DNA of 64,000 nt, from NCBI GenBank assembly GCA_037131735.1, contig JBAXQM010000008.1:32039-96038 (forward strand), in the 5' to 3' direction. Each line of letters begins with the position of its first letter. The first letter of the stretch is position 1. Made by a program: the position numbers and the translations under genes. Under the pieces are notes generated by a model that saw only the letters and a list, made by a program, of their open reading frames with translations, was not told where the DNA came from and did no database searches. This stretch comes from CAIUPE01 sp037131735. GTDB lineage: Bacteria; Pseudomonadota; Alphaproteobacteria; Rhizobiales; Beijerinckiaceae. Shown in pieces: positions 52,157 through 61,047 of the stretch.

Positions 52157-54838
52157 TTAAGCGCGATCAAATACGCTTGTCGCTTCACCGAAAGATTTGA
52201 TCTGTCCCGCGTGACGTTCCCACGTTGCTTGATCGACAAAGAGTGCGCGATAGATGACGCCGTTTCCATCAAGCGCGGTTGCATCATCGCACCATGACAA
52301 GAGCCGTTGCCATTTCGGTTCAACATCAATGTCTTCTTGACCTTTGGTTTCAATGATCCAGATCGCGCCATCTTGCGCCTTGGCAATAAAATCGGGGTAG
52401 TAATTCGCAATACTGCCACGCGGACTCGCATATTCGACAAAGAACCCCGTATGAGTATCGTTCTTCACGTAAGAGACAATATCGGCAGCCCGCTCAAGGA
52501 ATGCGGCAAAATCATTTTCGAGTTTATTGTCACCCACGACGCGGTTGAAAATTGATTTGTCCGATTGAACATAATCGCCACGCGGTTTGACGTGAGCGCG
52601 CGTGTTTGAAAGCTTGATTGAATTTTCAATGCGGCTCGTCCCGCGATCCACGATTGTCAAATCATTAATCGCGCCTTTGAGCGTTTTGAACAGAACTTCG
52701 CTCGTTGCCGGTTCGGATAAATTTCTGAGCACATTCTGATCATCAAGCGAAACGGGGGTTTCGAAAAGTCGTGTTTCAACAAAATATTTGATTTTGCCAA
52801 AGAGCACGTCAAAGCCGCCGACAAGTCGCAGGTCACGTTTGATCGTTCGAGCAAACCAGCCAATGACATTTTCAGCCGAAGCCGGTCCGATATTAGAAAG
52901 CTCCGTCACATGACTGATCTCGTCCGTATCAATATGCTTAAAGACAATGTGCCTTTGCTCTTCAGTGCTGAAGGATTTTAAAGGAACACGCCAATTGGTG
53001 AGGGTTTCGATATCAATATCATCCAGATTTTTATACTCCCGCTCAATCCGCTTTGCGAGAACGGGAAGGACAATATCAAGCGCCGCAATATTCTTTTTCG
53101 GATTATCTGAATCGACTTCAACTACCAATGGCCCCGCACCGGGCGATTGCCCACCCATCGGCACCTCGTCCAATTCGACACCTTCGCTTTTGATGCCGTT
53201 CACAAAATCGATAAAGGCTTCCGTGCCGATGACCGAGACGGTTTCAACGAGAGTATCATCGCCACGAAACATGCGTCGCAAGCCGCGCCCGAGCGTTTGC
53301 TCCGGCAAAATCTTGGCTTGCGAGTTGTAGGCGCGCAAACCAACGATCACGCAGACAGATTGCACATCCCAGCCTTCCCGTAGCATCATGACAGAGACGA
53401 CCGCTTTATAGGGGCTTTCGCCGGAATCAATTTCACGGCTGGCCTGACGTAATTTATCCAGTTCCTCTTTGCTCTTTCCGCTGACTGACTCCGATATTTC
53501 ACCGGATTTATTCGTGTGAATCACAAGCACCTGCTCTGACAAATCCGGATAGGTGCGTGAAAGATAGTCGGCGACGAGATCGCAATTCTTGGTCTCGTCG
53601 GTCATGATAAACAGCACAGCCTTACGTCCGGCCTTGTCCATCTCCGTTTGATATTTGCGCCATTCCACAACGCCGAGATCAATATGGTCGCGATAGCGTT
53701 CAACAAAATCGGTTGATTGCTCTTCGCGCAATTTTGCACGCGAGACCTCATCGGGCAGAACGGGTTTTTTCACGACGCGTTGGCGAATGGCTTCGACGAG
53801 CGGATAATCGCTGATCGTATTCACAAAGATCGATGCATTATTATGCTTAGGTGTCGCGGTGACATCGAATTGCCCGCCGAAGCGCCGATCCGTCTGACGC
53901 ATTTTGAGGACGATATCTTCGATATTTTTATACCACGCATTCTGCTCATGAATGTGATGCGCCTCATCATTGAAAATAACAAGATCATCCACTTGCCGCA
54001 CAATCACCCCGAGATCGACAAGATTGTCGGTCGTCTTGGTCACGGGCTTTGGACCTAAAAAATAATCGGTCGTATTCTCATCCTCATAGCTTGGCGGCGC
54101 GGGTGCATCACTGACGCGGTGAATATTGGTCAGGAACAGATTGCCGGTTTTAGCCACCGTGCCAATTTCGTCTTGAATATGCACGGTCATTTGGAAATCG
54201 GCTTGCCAGTCGCGCCCTTCATATCCATTTTCAGGGAGAAGCGGATCTTCATAAAAAATTCGGTTTCCCTCAAAATCGCTACGCAAGCGATCGAGCACAA
54301 TGATATTCGGCGCGATCAGCAAGATATTGGTCGAGAGCGGCGAGTCTTTTTCGTAAAATGCATGAAAATAACTCCATGTCATGAGCAGACTCATGACCTT
54401 GGTTTTGCCTGCCCCTGTCGCAAGCTTCATCACATAATGAGGCCAATGGGTCAGAAACATATTGCGGGACACACTGCCATTGGAATCATACCGCATCAGC
54501 GCCTGCGCATCGCGCGCGCCTTCATGCTCATAAAGCCAGATGGCACTTTCAACCGCTTCGCGCTGTGCGAAATACCAACGGAACGGCTTTGTGCCATTCG
54601 CGGTCACAATCACATGTTCGGTTTCAAACCAATGGACGAGCAAGGCGCGGGTTGTCTCGGAGACATCGGGATAACCCGCCGCGCGCCAATCTTTCACGCC
54701 TTGTCGAATTTTATGCACAAGCGGTGCAATGAGTTTTTCATGCCCCATTTCACCCAATTGCGCCTCGCCGGGATACCAGCGAATGGACGGATCGAGGATC
54801 GTGTAAGGATTGGTCGGGAAATCGGGATGGAGCGGCAT
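52157..54838 (-). CDS. Type III restriction enzyme, Res subunit
   Basis: ATP-dependent translocase and endonuclease that, with Mod, cuts unmodified DNA. The 893-residue protein has Walker A TGAGKTK (141-147), a DEAH box in FNDEAHHIHEQN near residue 295, and the helicase motif VI region EQTLGRGLRRMFRG. The C-terminal nuclease is of the PD-(D/E)xK type: YYPDFIAKAQDGAIWIIETKG near residue 830. It lies downstream of mod, separated by an inverted-repeat element. Motifs are intact, so it is probably active. Confidence 0.93.
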   Translation of the reverse strand: MPLHPDFPTNPYTILDPSIRWYPGEAQLGEMGHEKLIAPLVHKIRQGVKDWRAAGYPDVSETTRALLVHWFETEHVIVTANGTKPFRWYFAQREAVESAIWLYEHEGARDAQALMRYDSNGSVSRNMFLTHWPHYVMKLATGAGKTKVMSLLMTWSYFHAFYEKDSPLSTNILLIAPNIIVLDRLRSDFEGNRIFYEDPLLPENGYEGRDWQADFQMTVHIQDEIGTVAKTGNLFLTNIHRVSDAPAPPSYEDENTTDYFLGPKPVTKTTDNLVDLGVIVRQVDDLVIFNDEAHHIHEQNAWYKNIEDIVLKMRQTDRRFGGQFDVTATPKHNNASIFVNTISDYPLVEAIRQRVVKKPVLPDEVSRAKLREEQSTDFVERYRDHIDLGVVEWRKYQTEMDKAGRKAVLFIMTDETKNCDLVADYLSRTYPDLSEQVLVIHTNKSGEISESVSGKSKEELDKLRQASREIDSGESPYKAVVSVMMLREGWDVQSVCVIVGLRAYNSQAKILPEQTLGRGLRRMFRGDDTLVETVSVIGTEAFIDFVNGIKSEGVELDEVPMGGQSPGAGPLVVEVDSDNPKKNIAALDIVLPVLAKRIEREYKNLDDIDIETLTNWRVPLKSFSTEEQRHIVFKHIDTDEISHVTELSNIGPASAENVIGWFARTIKRDLRLVGGFDVLFGKIKYFVETRLFETPVSLDDQNVLRNLSEPATSEVLFKTLKGAINDLTIVDRGTSRIENSIKLSNTRAHVKPRGDYVQSDKSIFNRVVGDNKLENDFAAFLERAADIVSYVKNDTHTGFFVEYASPRGSIANYYPDFIAKAQDGAIWIIETKGQEDIDVEPKWQRLLSWCDDATALDGNGVIYRALFVDQATWERHAGQIKSFGEATSVFDRA

Positions 54839-54852
54839 CAGACATCCCTTTT

Positions 54853-54970
54853 CGTCATTGCGAGCGAACGCGAAGCAATCCAGTTGGAGTCAAAAGAAGA
54901 GGTGCGATGGAGACATTGCACATTAATAACCATCATCAGCTGGATTGCTTCGCTCACGCTCGCAATGACG
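54853..54970. repeat. Inverted-repeat element between mod and res
   Basis: Two 31-base arms (54853-54883 and 54940-54970) are inverted copies with three mismatches. They begin with CGTCATTGCGAGCG and end GAAGCAATCCAG, and enclose 56 bases. Such sequences are known as dispersed repeats in several bacteria. No transposase is inside, so it is a palindromic or MITE-like unit. As RNA it would form a strong stem-loop between mod and res. No other copy was noticed in this window. Confidence 0.85.
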
Positions 54971-55004
54971 GTTGAGAGAGGGGTGCCGCGACATGGTGAA
55001 TTCA

Positions 55005-57182
55005 TCAGACCGTTACCTCCACCACTTTCGTTGTGTCATTGCCAAAAATATCAATCACCTTCACAGCGATTTTATATTTGCCTTTGGCGGGGTAAGTGTG
55101 CGGCGCGGAGACAAGCTCAAGCGAACGGTCCCGTTTTGTGCGGTAGCTTTGCCATTCATTTTCAAAAATATAACCGCCTGTCCATTGCGGCCGATCAATC
55201 ATCCGACCTGACGCATCGGGCGCGGTCATCGTGATGATCTCCTTGCGGTTGGTGTAATCGAAATCAACCGCCCAATAATCGATCCAATCCGTCCAATGTT
55301 GCGTGAGAATCTCTTGCGTAACTTTTTTATTTTTATCTTTTGAGATTTTAACAACCTGCCCTTTGTCGACTGTCACTTTGCTTGCGCCCGGTTTCAAATC
55401 ATCCGCAAGGCGAACGGAATCATCCTGCACATAGGCCACGCCGAAGAGTTCGAGTTTCACGCTCACCTCCAAGCCTTTGCGCGCGGTCTTCACGTCAATA
55501 TAGGCGACATCGTGGAAGCTGACTTGGCTCTTCTCAACCGCGCGTTTGTCAAACACTTCTTTCGGAATATGTCTGAGCGCGAGATTGACACCGCGCTCGC
55601 GCGCTTCATCGGTGATGCGTGGCGTCAGCCCCATTTCAAATTCAAAGCCGAGAACATGAATTTGGGTGACGCCAAGTTTGCGCGCGGCATCTATCGCGAG
55701 CTTGCATTGCCCGCTTGTGACAGGCGCATCCACCGCCCCGACAAGCACAAGGGCGTTGCCTTTGCGGCCATGGAAGGGAGGGGATTGAAACACGCGCTCG
55801 GCTTTATAGGCTTGCAGGATGAGCGTTGTATAATGCTCGTCTTTTTGCGCGCTGATGGCACGACGTTCTTTTTCCGGCAGAGTCGGATCAATGCCGACGA
55901 AATATTGCCGCTCATATTTCCCTAGATTGAGAATTTCAAAAGAGCGATAGGGCTTGTTGTCTTTCTTCAAGTCGCGCTGCACACCAATCAGGCGCTTGCG
56001 CGACGTATGAATGGCGAAACGACCAAGATCGCACCCGATCCATTTCCGCCCGAGCTTTTCCGCAACCGCTAAAGTTGTCCCGGAGCCGCAGAAGAAATCG
56101 GCGACGAGATCGCCGGGGTTCGATGAGGCGGAGATCAGTTTTCTGAGTAATTCTTCTGGTTTTTGAGTTGGGTATCCTGTTCTAACGGATGACATTTGGT
56201 TTTCGATATCTATGATAAATGTATCCGTCGCAACCTTACCCTCACGCAGATAATCACGAACAACTAATTCGGGATGGGTTTTTTCCCACTCCGGATCCAC
56301 GTCTTTTGCGCTTTTTATTGGACTGCCGGTTATATTTCTTCCGCTCAAACGATATGGACCATTTTCGTCAACGTATCGATACTTTTTTATCGTGGACTCT
56401 GAGAGTGGCTCTAATACAAATTCATTGTCCCAATTAAATACGGGATCGTCATTTTTTTTAAAAAAATAAATGTCGTGATGACTTCGCTTCCAAGTAGTTT
56501 TAATCGAACTTCGTGTTGAAAATTTCCACACAATGTGGTTCAGAAAGCTAGAATTGCCAAATACTTCTTCACCGATCGTTCGAATTAAATTTGAGGTTCT
56601 GTGATCACAATGGATATATAGAGATCCGTCTTCTGCTAATAGATCGCGAATTAAGGCAATACGCTCGTATACCATTTGGATGAAAGAAGCTGCTCCTTTT
56701 CCCCAAGTGTCGCGATAGGCAACATCCTCGATTACGCTCGGCTCTTTTGTTAGAGTTTCTCCGCCCACCTCAACTTCATAACTAAAGTCCGCGCCGACAT
56801 CGAATGGCGGGTCGATATAGACAAGCTTCAATCCGCCCGCCTTTTCGATCTCGCGGCGGAGCGGGCCGTTTTTCAACGATGAGAGAACGAGCTTGTTGTC
56901 ACCCCAGATGAGCTTGTTGGTCCAGCCGCTCTGCTGGCGGCCTGTTGCACGGTCGAGTTCGAAGAGATCCGGCGCGTGGGCGATTTCAGCGCGCGGCTCA
57001 TCGATTTGTTCAATCACTTGAAACGGCAAAATCGCATTCGTCACCTCATGCGTTTTGCCCGGCCAGATGAGTTCCGTCTCGCGTGGTTCTTTGAAGAGAC
57101 GAAAGCGATAATCGTCCGGCAAAGGCTCGCCGCGATCGATCAGGCTTTTGAGATGCGCTTTTTCTTCCGCCGTTAGGTCCAT
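55005..57182 (-). CDS. Type III DNA-adenine methyltransferase, Mod subunit
   Basis: Sequence-specific DNA methyltransferase that provides recognition for both methylation and restriction. The catalytic DPPF (residues 124-127, VYIDPPFDVG) precedes the SAM-binding FCGSG (about 362-367, VADFFCGSGTTLAVAEKLG), the beta-class order. The stretch between them, about residues 141-345, is markedly AT-rich and holds the target recognition domain. The 725 residues assume the ATG before DLTAEEKAHL; a GTG seven codons upstream is possible. The C-terminal 60 residues end IDIFGNDTTKVVEVTV. Confidence 0.93.
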   Translation of the reverse strand: MDLTAEEKAHLKSLIDRGEPLPDDYRFRLFKEPRETELIWPGKTHEVTNAILPFQVIEQIDEPRAEIAHAPDLFELDRATGRQQSGWTNKLIWGDNKLVLSSLKNGPLRREIEKAGGLKLVYIDPPFDVGADFSYEVEVGGETLTKEPSVIEDVAYRDTWGKGAASFIQMVYERIALIRDLLAEDGSLYIHCDHRTSNLIRTIGEEVFGNSSFLNHIVWKFSTRSSIKTTWKRSHHDIYFFKKNDDPVFNWDNEFVLEPLSESTIKKYRYVDENGPYRLSGRNITGSPIKSAKDVDPEWEKTHPELVVRDYLREGKVATDTFIIDIENQMSSVRTGYPTQKPEELLRKLISASSNPGDLVADFFCGSGTTLAVAEKLGRKWIGCDLGRFAIHTSRKRLIGVQRDLKKDNKPYRSFEILNLGKYERQYFVGIDPTLPEKERRAISAQKDEHYTTLILQAYKAERVFQSPPFHGRKGNALVLVGAVDAPVTSGQCKLAIDAARKLGVTQIHVLGFEFEMGLTPRITDEARERGVNLALRHIPKEVFDKRAVEKSQVSFHDVAYIDVKTARKGLEVSVKLELFGVAYVQDDSVRLADDLKPGASKVTVDKGQVVKISKDKNKKVTQEILTQHWTDWIDYWAVDFDYTNRKEIITMTAPDASGRMIDRPQWTGGYIFENEWQSYRTKRDRSLELVSAPHTYPAKGKYKIAVKVIDIFGNDTTKVVEVTV

Positions 57183-57229
57183 GCGTTTATCCGGGCAAAA
57201 CACGAATCGCCGGATACGCAGGCGTTAAG

Positions 57230-57259
57230 ACATATTACGTAACGTCAGATATTTGACAA
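57230..57259 (-). promoter_or_regulatory. Candidate mod-res promoter
   Basis: On the minus strand, TTGTCA (57254-57259), 17 bases, then AATATG (57231-57236). An 8-base palindrome TTACGTAA (57235-57242) lies in the spacer. Placed about 50 bases upstream of mod. Confidence 0.4.
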
Positions 57260-57263
57260 GAGC

Positions 57264-58196
57264 TCACACCCCCACCCCATCCAACACCCAGCTTTTGAGG
57301 AGCGCATTGGCAATCGCCATGGGTTGCGGGGCGAGCAATCCGTCGGGGTGTTGGTCCTCCAACATCAAGCGCACTTCATCGCGCGTGAACCAGCGCGCAT
57401 GTTCAAGCTCTTCGCCGTCAATGGTGAGTTCATCATTCAACGCCTCGGCAATGCAGCCGATCATCAAGGATGCGGGGAACGGCCAAGGCTGCGAGGCGAG
57501 ATAGCGCACCTGTCCCGTGCGCACGCCTGCCTCTTCGAGTGTTTCGCGCCGCACCGCCGCTTCAATCGTTTCGCCCGGTTCCAAAAATCCGGCGAGGCAG
57601 GAATACATGCCCGGCGGAAAACGCGATTGCCGCCCGAGCACGCATTTGTCCCCGCGCACGGACAACATGATCACCACGGGATCGGTGCGGGGAAAATGTT
57701 CTGTCTCGCAAGCATCACAAATGCGCTTCCATCCCGCGCTCGCAACGCGCGAGGGCGCGCCACACGCCGCGCAGAAGCGATGTTTGCGATGCCAATGCAA
57801 CAGCGCTTTCGCTTCCGCGAGCGGGCCGATGAGAGACGCGGGCAACAAGCCCTGCACGGCAATCGAGCGCGCATCAATCACCATCACACGCGCATCATCG
57901 GCAAAACGTTCGGCGGCATCTGAGTCAATCTCGTCCGCAAAAAGCGGTCGTGTGCCGTCTAGGCCTAAAAAAAGCGTCGCGCGCGGTGTGCCGAGCGCCT
58001 TTATTTCGTTTGGAGCGAACAGGCCTTCAAGCGCGTCGCCCTGCCGTTTCAAAAGTGAGAGATCACCCGCAAACACCAACACACCCGCATCGGCTTGCGC
58101 GCGCAAGGCGGCAAGCGCCTCGGGGCGATCACGCAAATCGCCGCGCCGATCAAGCGGGTTGGTCACATAACCGAGTTTTGAAAACCGATCACTCAT
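57264..58196 (-). CDS. nudC: NAD+ diphosphatase / NAD-capped RNA decapping hydrolase
   Basis: Nudix enzyme that cleaves NADH or NAD+ caps on RNA into nicotinamide mononucleotide and AMP. The zinc ribbon FCAACGAPSRVASAGWKRICDAC is near residue 135. The Nudix box GFLEPGETIEAAVRRETLEEAGV follows, and SQPWPFPASLMIGC gives the NudC-specific SQPWPFPxS. The 310 residues are normal. It is co-directional with the HIT gene, whose stop is one base from this start region. Confidence 0.96.
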   Translation of the reverse strand: MSDRFSKLGYVTNPLDRRGDLRDRPEALAALRAQADAGVLVFAGDLSLLKRQGDALEGLFAPNEIKALGTPRATLFLGLDGTRPLFADEIDSDAAERFADDARVMVIDARSIAVQGLLPASLIGPLAEAKALLHWHRKHRFCAACGAPSRVASAGWKRICDACETEHFPRTDPVVIMLSVRGDKCVLGRQSRFPPGMYSCLAGFLEPGETIEAAVRRETLEEAGVRTGQVRYLASQPWPFPASLMIGCIAEALNDELTIDGEELEHARWFTRDEVRLMLEDQHPDGLLAPQPMAIANALLKSWVLDGVGV

Positions 58197-58610
58197 TCAC
58201 AAGCGCCCCAAAGCAACAGAGAGTGCATCGACGCGTGCTTGCGCAGCGTCGGGCGTATAGGGCACGCGCGCACCCATCGACCACACAGGCTTCGGCCATG
58301 CGGCATCGGTTTCAAAGCGCGCAATCACATGCACATGAAGCTGCGCCACCATATTGCCGAGCGCGGCGACATTGAGCTTTGTCGGTGAGAAGAGCCGTTG
58401 CATCGCCTCGCTCACGCCTTCAATCTCGCGGTAAAGCGTAGCGCGATCTTTGGGGGCGAGATCGATGATCTCCCGCATCGCGGCGCGGCGCGGCACCAAA
58501 ATCACCCAGGGAAATTGCGCATCATTCATCAACAGCACGCGCGAGAGATGAAGATCGCCAATCGGGATCGTGTCGGCGTGAAGCCGCGAATCGAGGGAGA
58601 AGTCGGTCAT
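58197..58610 (-). CDS. HIT-family nucleotide-binding protein
   Basis: 137-residue histidine-triad protein that probably hydrolyses dinucleotides or adenylated substrates. The nucleotide-binding block MVAQLHVHVIARFE carries the histidine pair of the triad; FPWVILVPRRAAMREIIDL is typical of this alphaproteobacterial subgroup. It ends directly before nudC, so both are translated from one message. Precise substrate unknown. Confidence 0.92.
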   Translation of the reverse strand: MTDFSLDSRLHADTIPIGDLHLSRVLLMNDAQFPWVILVPRRAAMREIIDLAPKDRATLYREIEGVSEAMQRLFSPTKLNVAALGNMVAQLHVHVIARFETDAAWPKPVWSMGARVPYTPDAAQARVDALSVALGRL

Positions 58611-58701
58611 GGCGGGGTTTTAGCCCCGCCGAGGCCGGGCCCGAAGCAAAAAATTCCATCCTCCCGAATCGCTTGTTTTTTCTCAGCTAATCCCCGATAT
58701 A

Positions 58702-58808
58702 GGGGGTGGAAGGTTGGCGTTGGACGTACCACTCGCCAACCGGGTCAGGTCCGGAAGGAAGCAGCCCTAACGAGCCCGGGCGGGTCATCGTCCAGCCTTC
58801 CACCCTCC
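58702..58808 (+). ncRNA. ffs: Signal recognition particle RNA (4.5S-type)
   Basis: The conserved SRP loop GTCAGGTCCGGAAGGAAG is at about 58744-58761 and continues GCAGCCC, the binding site of Ffh. The ends pair: GGTGGAAGG near the 5' end with CCTTCCACC near the 3' end, giving the expected long hairpin of about 107 bases. A run of five T follows at 58809-58813. Boundaries are estimated from pairing. It lies in its normal place upstream of dnaX. Confidence 0.95.
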
Positions 58809-58823
58809 TTTTTGTTGAAATTG

Positions 58824-58844
58824 GGGAGGCGTATGTCGCCTCCC
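58824..58844 (+). terminator. Hairpin between SRP RNA and dnaX
   Basis: Perfect 8-bp stem GGGAGGCG/CGCCTCCC with a TATGT loop, followed by a T-rich but interrupted stretch (TCATCGGTTTGTTTATTTTG). It may end the SRP RNA transcript or act as an attenuator in the dnaX leader. Confidence 0.5.
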
Positions 58845-58884
58845 TCATCGGTTTGTTTATTTTGCGCGGGGGACGACGCCACAA

Positions 58885-60696
58885 ATGAGCGACACGCCCG
58901 CCTCTGAAACCGGTTCCGCCTCTCTCTTCGGCGATGCCACGCCCGCGCCCTCAACCGGCGCCTATCGCGTGCTCGCGCGTAAATATCGCCCGCAGACCTT
59001 CACCGATCTCATTGGCCAAGAAGCGATGGTGCGTACGCTTTCGAATGCCTTTGATACGGGCCGCATTCCGCAAGCCTGGATGCTCACCGGCGTCCGCGGT
59101 GTCGGCAAAACGACAACGGCGCGTATTCTCGCGCGTGGCCTCAATTATCTTTTGCCCGATGGCAGCGGCGGCCCCACCATTCACATGCCGCAAGAAGGCG
59201 TGCATTGCCGCGCGATTATGGAATCGCGCCATGTCGATGTGCTCGAAATGGATGCCGCCTCGCATACCGGCATTGATGATGTGAAACAACTCACTGACGG
59301 CGTGCGCTATTCACCGGCATCAGCGCGTTACAAAGTCTACATCATCGACGAAGTGCATATGCTCTCCGACAAAGCCTTCAACGCGTTTTTGAAAACGCTT
59401 GAAGAGCCGCCCCCGCATGCAAAATTCATTTTCGCGACCACTGAAATTCGCAAAGTGCCGGTGACGATTCTCTCGCGCTGTCAGCGTTTTGATTTGCGTC
59501 GTGTTGATGCCGATGTGCTTGTCGCGCATTTGAAAAAAATCTGTGCGGCCGAGCTTGTGAAAGCCGAAGATGACGCGCTCGCTTTGATTGCGCGCGCGGC
59601 CGAAGGCTCGGTGCGCGATGCGCTCTCGTTGCTTGATCAAGCCATTGCGCATGGTGCAGGCCTTGTGGAGGCCGAAACCGTGCGCGTGATGTTGGGCTTG
59701 GCGGATCGCGCGCGTATCATCGATCTCTTCGATCATCTCATGCATGGCCGCATGCATGACGCGCTGATGGAATTCAAAGCGCAATATGATCTCGGTGCTG
59801 ATCCGCGCCAGATCATTGCCGATCTCGCGGAATTCTCGCATTTCGTGACACGGTTGAAAGTGGTGCCCGATGCGGCCATCAGCCAAGATGTGACAGAAGC
59901 CGAACGCACGCGCGGCCGCAGCTTCATGTCATTGCCGATGAATGTGCTTTCACGCGCCTGGCAGATTTTGCTGAAAGGGCTTTCTGAAATTGATTCAGCA
60001 CCGCGTCCCGTGACCGCTGCTGAAATGGTGTTGATCCGCTTGGCCTATGCTGCCGATCTGCCAACGCCCGACGAAACCTTGCGACGCTTGAAGCAAGAAG
60101 GTTATTCAGCACCAGCTTCATCGTCATCCGCTTCACCCTCTGGCAATGGGCCAAGCGCGCGCCGCGTATCGAATGGATCCATGACCATTGCTGCGCGCGG
60201 CGAGCCCGCATCGATGCCGCAAAGCGCGCCTGATGTGCAGGCCGCGCAAGCGTTGAAGCTTAATTCATTCGAAGACCTCGTGGCACTCGCCGCCGAGAAA
60301 CGCGACATCGCGCTCAAAACCGCTTTGGAACGCGATATGCGTCTCGTGCGTTTTGAAGATGGCCGTTTAGAATTTTCGCCTGTTGAAGGTGCGTCGTCTG
60401 ATCTCGCTTCATTGCTTTCGAAACGTTTGATGGATTGGACAAACCGCCGCTGGATTGTCGCGATCTCATCCGACAAAGGCGAAGCGACCTTGCGCGAAAA
60501 GGCCGACGTCGCGAAAGCGGAAAAGCTTGACGATGTAAGGTCGCATCCAATTGTGAAAGCGGCGCTCGCGGCATTTCCTGGTGCGGAGATTGTTGATATT
60601 CGCGATGTCGCCACCGACGCTGTTGAAACATCCGACGCGGATGAGAGTGTCGAAGAAGGATTCGACTTCACACTTCTCGAACGCGAAGATGATTGA
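58885..60696 (+). CDS. dnaX: DNA polymerase III gamma/tau subunit
   Basis: Clamp-loader ATPase of the replicase. Walker A is GVRGVGKTTTARILA, followed by VDVLEMDAASHTGIDD, the DEVHML Walker B (YIIDEVHMLSDKAFNAFLKTLEEPP) and SRC (ILSRCQRFDLRR). The zinc-binding cysteine cluster seen in E. coli is mostly lost (only HCRAIMESRH remains). A variable C-terminal part from about residue 385 is tau-specific. It is 603 residues long; the ATG follows GACGCCACAA. It is followed by ybaB and recR, the classical group. Confidence 0.97.
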   Translation: MSDTPASETGSASLFGDATPAPSTGAYRVLARKYRPQTFTDLIGQEAMVRTLSNAFDTGRIPQAWMLTGVRGVGKTTTARILARGLNYLLPDGSGGPTIHMPQEGVHCRAIMESRHVDVLEMDAASHTGIDDVKQLTDGVRYSPASARYKVYIIDEVHMLSDKAFNAFLKTLEEPPPHAKFIFATTEIRKVPVTILSRCQRFDLRRVDADVLVAHLKKICAAELVKAEDDALALIARAAEGSVRDALSLLDQAIAHGAGLVEAETVRVMLGLADRARIIDLFDHLMHGRMHDALMEFKAQYDLGADPRQIIADLAEFSHFVTRLKVVPDAAISQDVTEAERTRGRSFMSLPMNVLSRAWQILLKGLSEIDSAPRPVTAAEMVLIRLAYAADLPTPDETLRRLKQEGYSAPASSSSASPSGNGPSARRVSNGSMTIAARGEPASMPQSAPDVQAAQALKLNSFEDLVALAAEKRDIALKTALERDMRLVRFEDGRLEFSPVEGASSDLASLLSKRLMDWTNRRWIVAISSDKGEATLREKADVAKAEKLDDVRSHPIVKAALAAFPGAEIVDIRDVATDAVETSDADESVEEGFDFTLLEREDD

Positions 60697-60726
60697 TTCG
60701 ATGACAATGAGAATGGAGTTCACGCC

Positions 60727-61047
60727 GTGAAAGACATGTTCGGCATGATGAAGAAAGTTCAGGAGATGCAATCGAAGCTCGGCCAAGTGCAGGCTGAACT
60801 CGAAGCGATGGACGTCTCCGGCCAATCGGGCGGTGGTTTGGTGAGTGTCACCCAAACGGTGAAGGGCCAAACCAAATCAATTTCGATTGATGCGTCGCTC
60901 CTCAAAGCAGATGAAAAAGAAATCGTGGAAGATCTTCTTGTTGCGGCGCTCAATGATGCGCGCGCAAAGGCCGATCAACTCACCGCTGATAAAATGGGCG
61001 CGCTCACAGCCGGCCTTCCGATTCCGCCGGGCATGAAATTGTTCTGA
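60727..61047 (+). CDS. YbaB/EbfC nucleoid-associated protein
   Basis: 106-residue DNA-binding protein (KDMFGMMKKVQEMQSKLGQVQAEL, GGGLVSVTQTVKGQTKSISID and the KMGALTAGLPIPPGM ending) that forms dimers and coats DNA. It starts at GTG after a GGAG ribosome binding site. It overlaps recR by one base, and follows dnaX by about 30 bases, so all three are one operon. Typical placement. Confidence 0.96.
   Translation: MKDMFGMMKKVQEMQSKLGQVQAELEAMDVSGQSGGGLVSVTQTVKGQTKSISIDASLLKADEKEIVEDLLVAALNDARAKADQLTADKMGALTAGLPIPPGMKLF

Noticed and set aside
54119..55234. Long open frame of 371 codons on the plus strand opposite res and the inverted repeat
   Set aside because: It runs antisense to the well-supported Res gene, crosses the repeat, shows no family similarity and has no ribosome binding site.
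50240..57260. The HicAB and restriction-modification zone as part of a prophage or integrative element
   Set aside because: No integrase, transposase, phage structural gene, tRNA attachment site or flanking repeat was seen; ribB lies within the zone.
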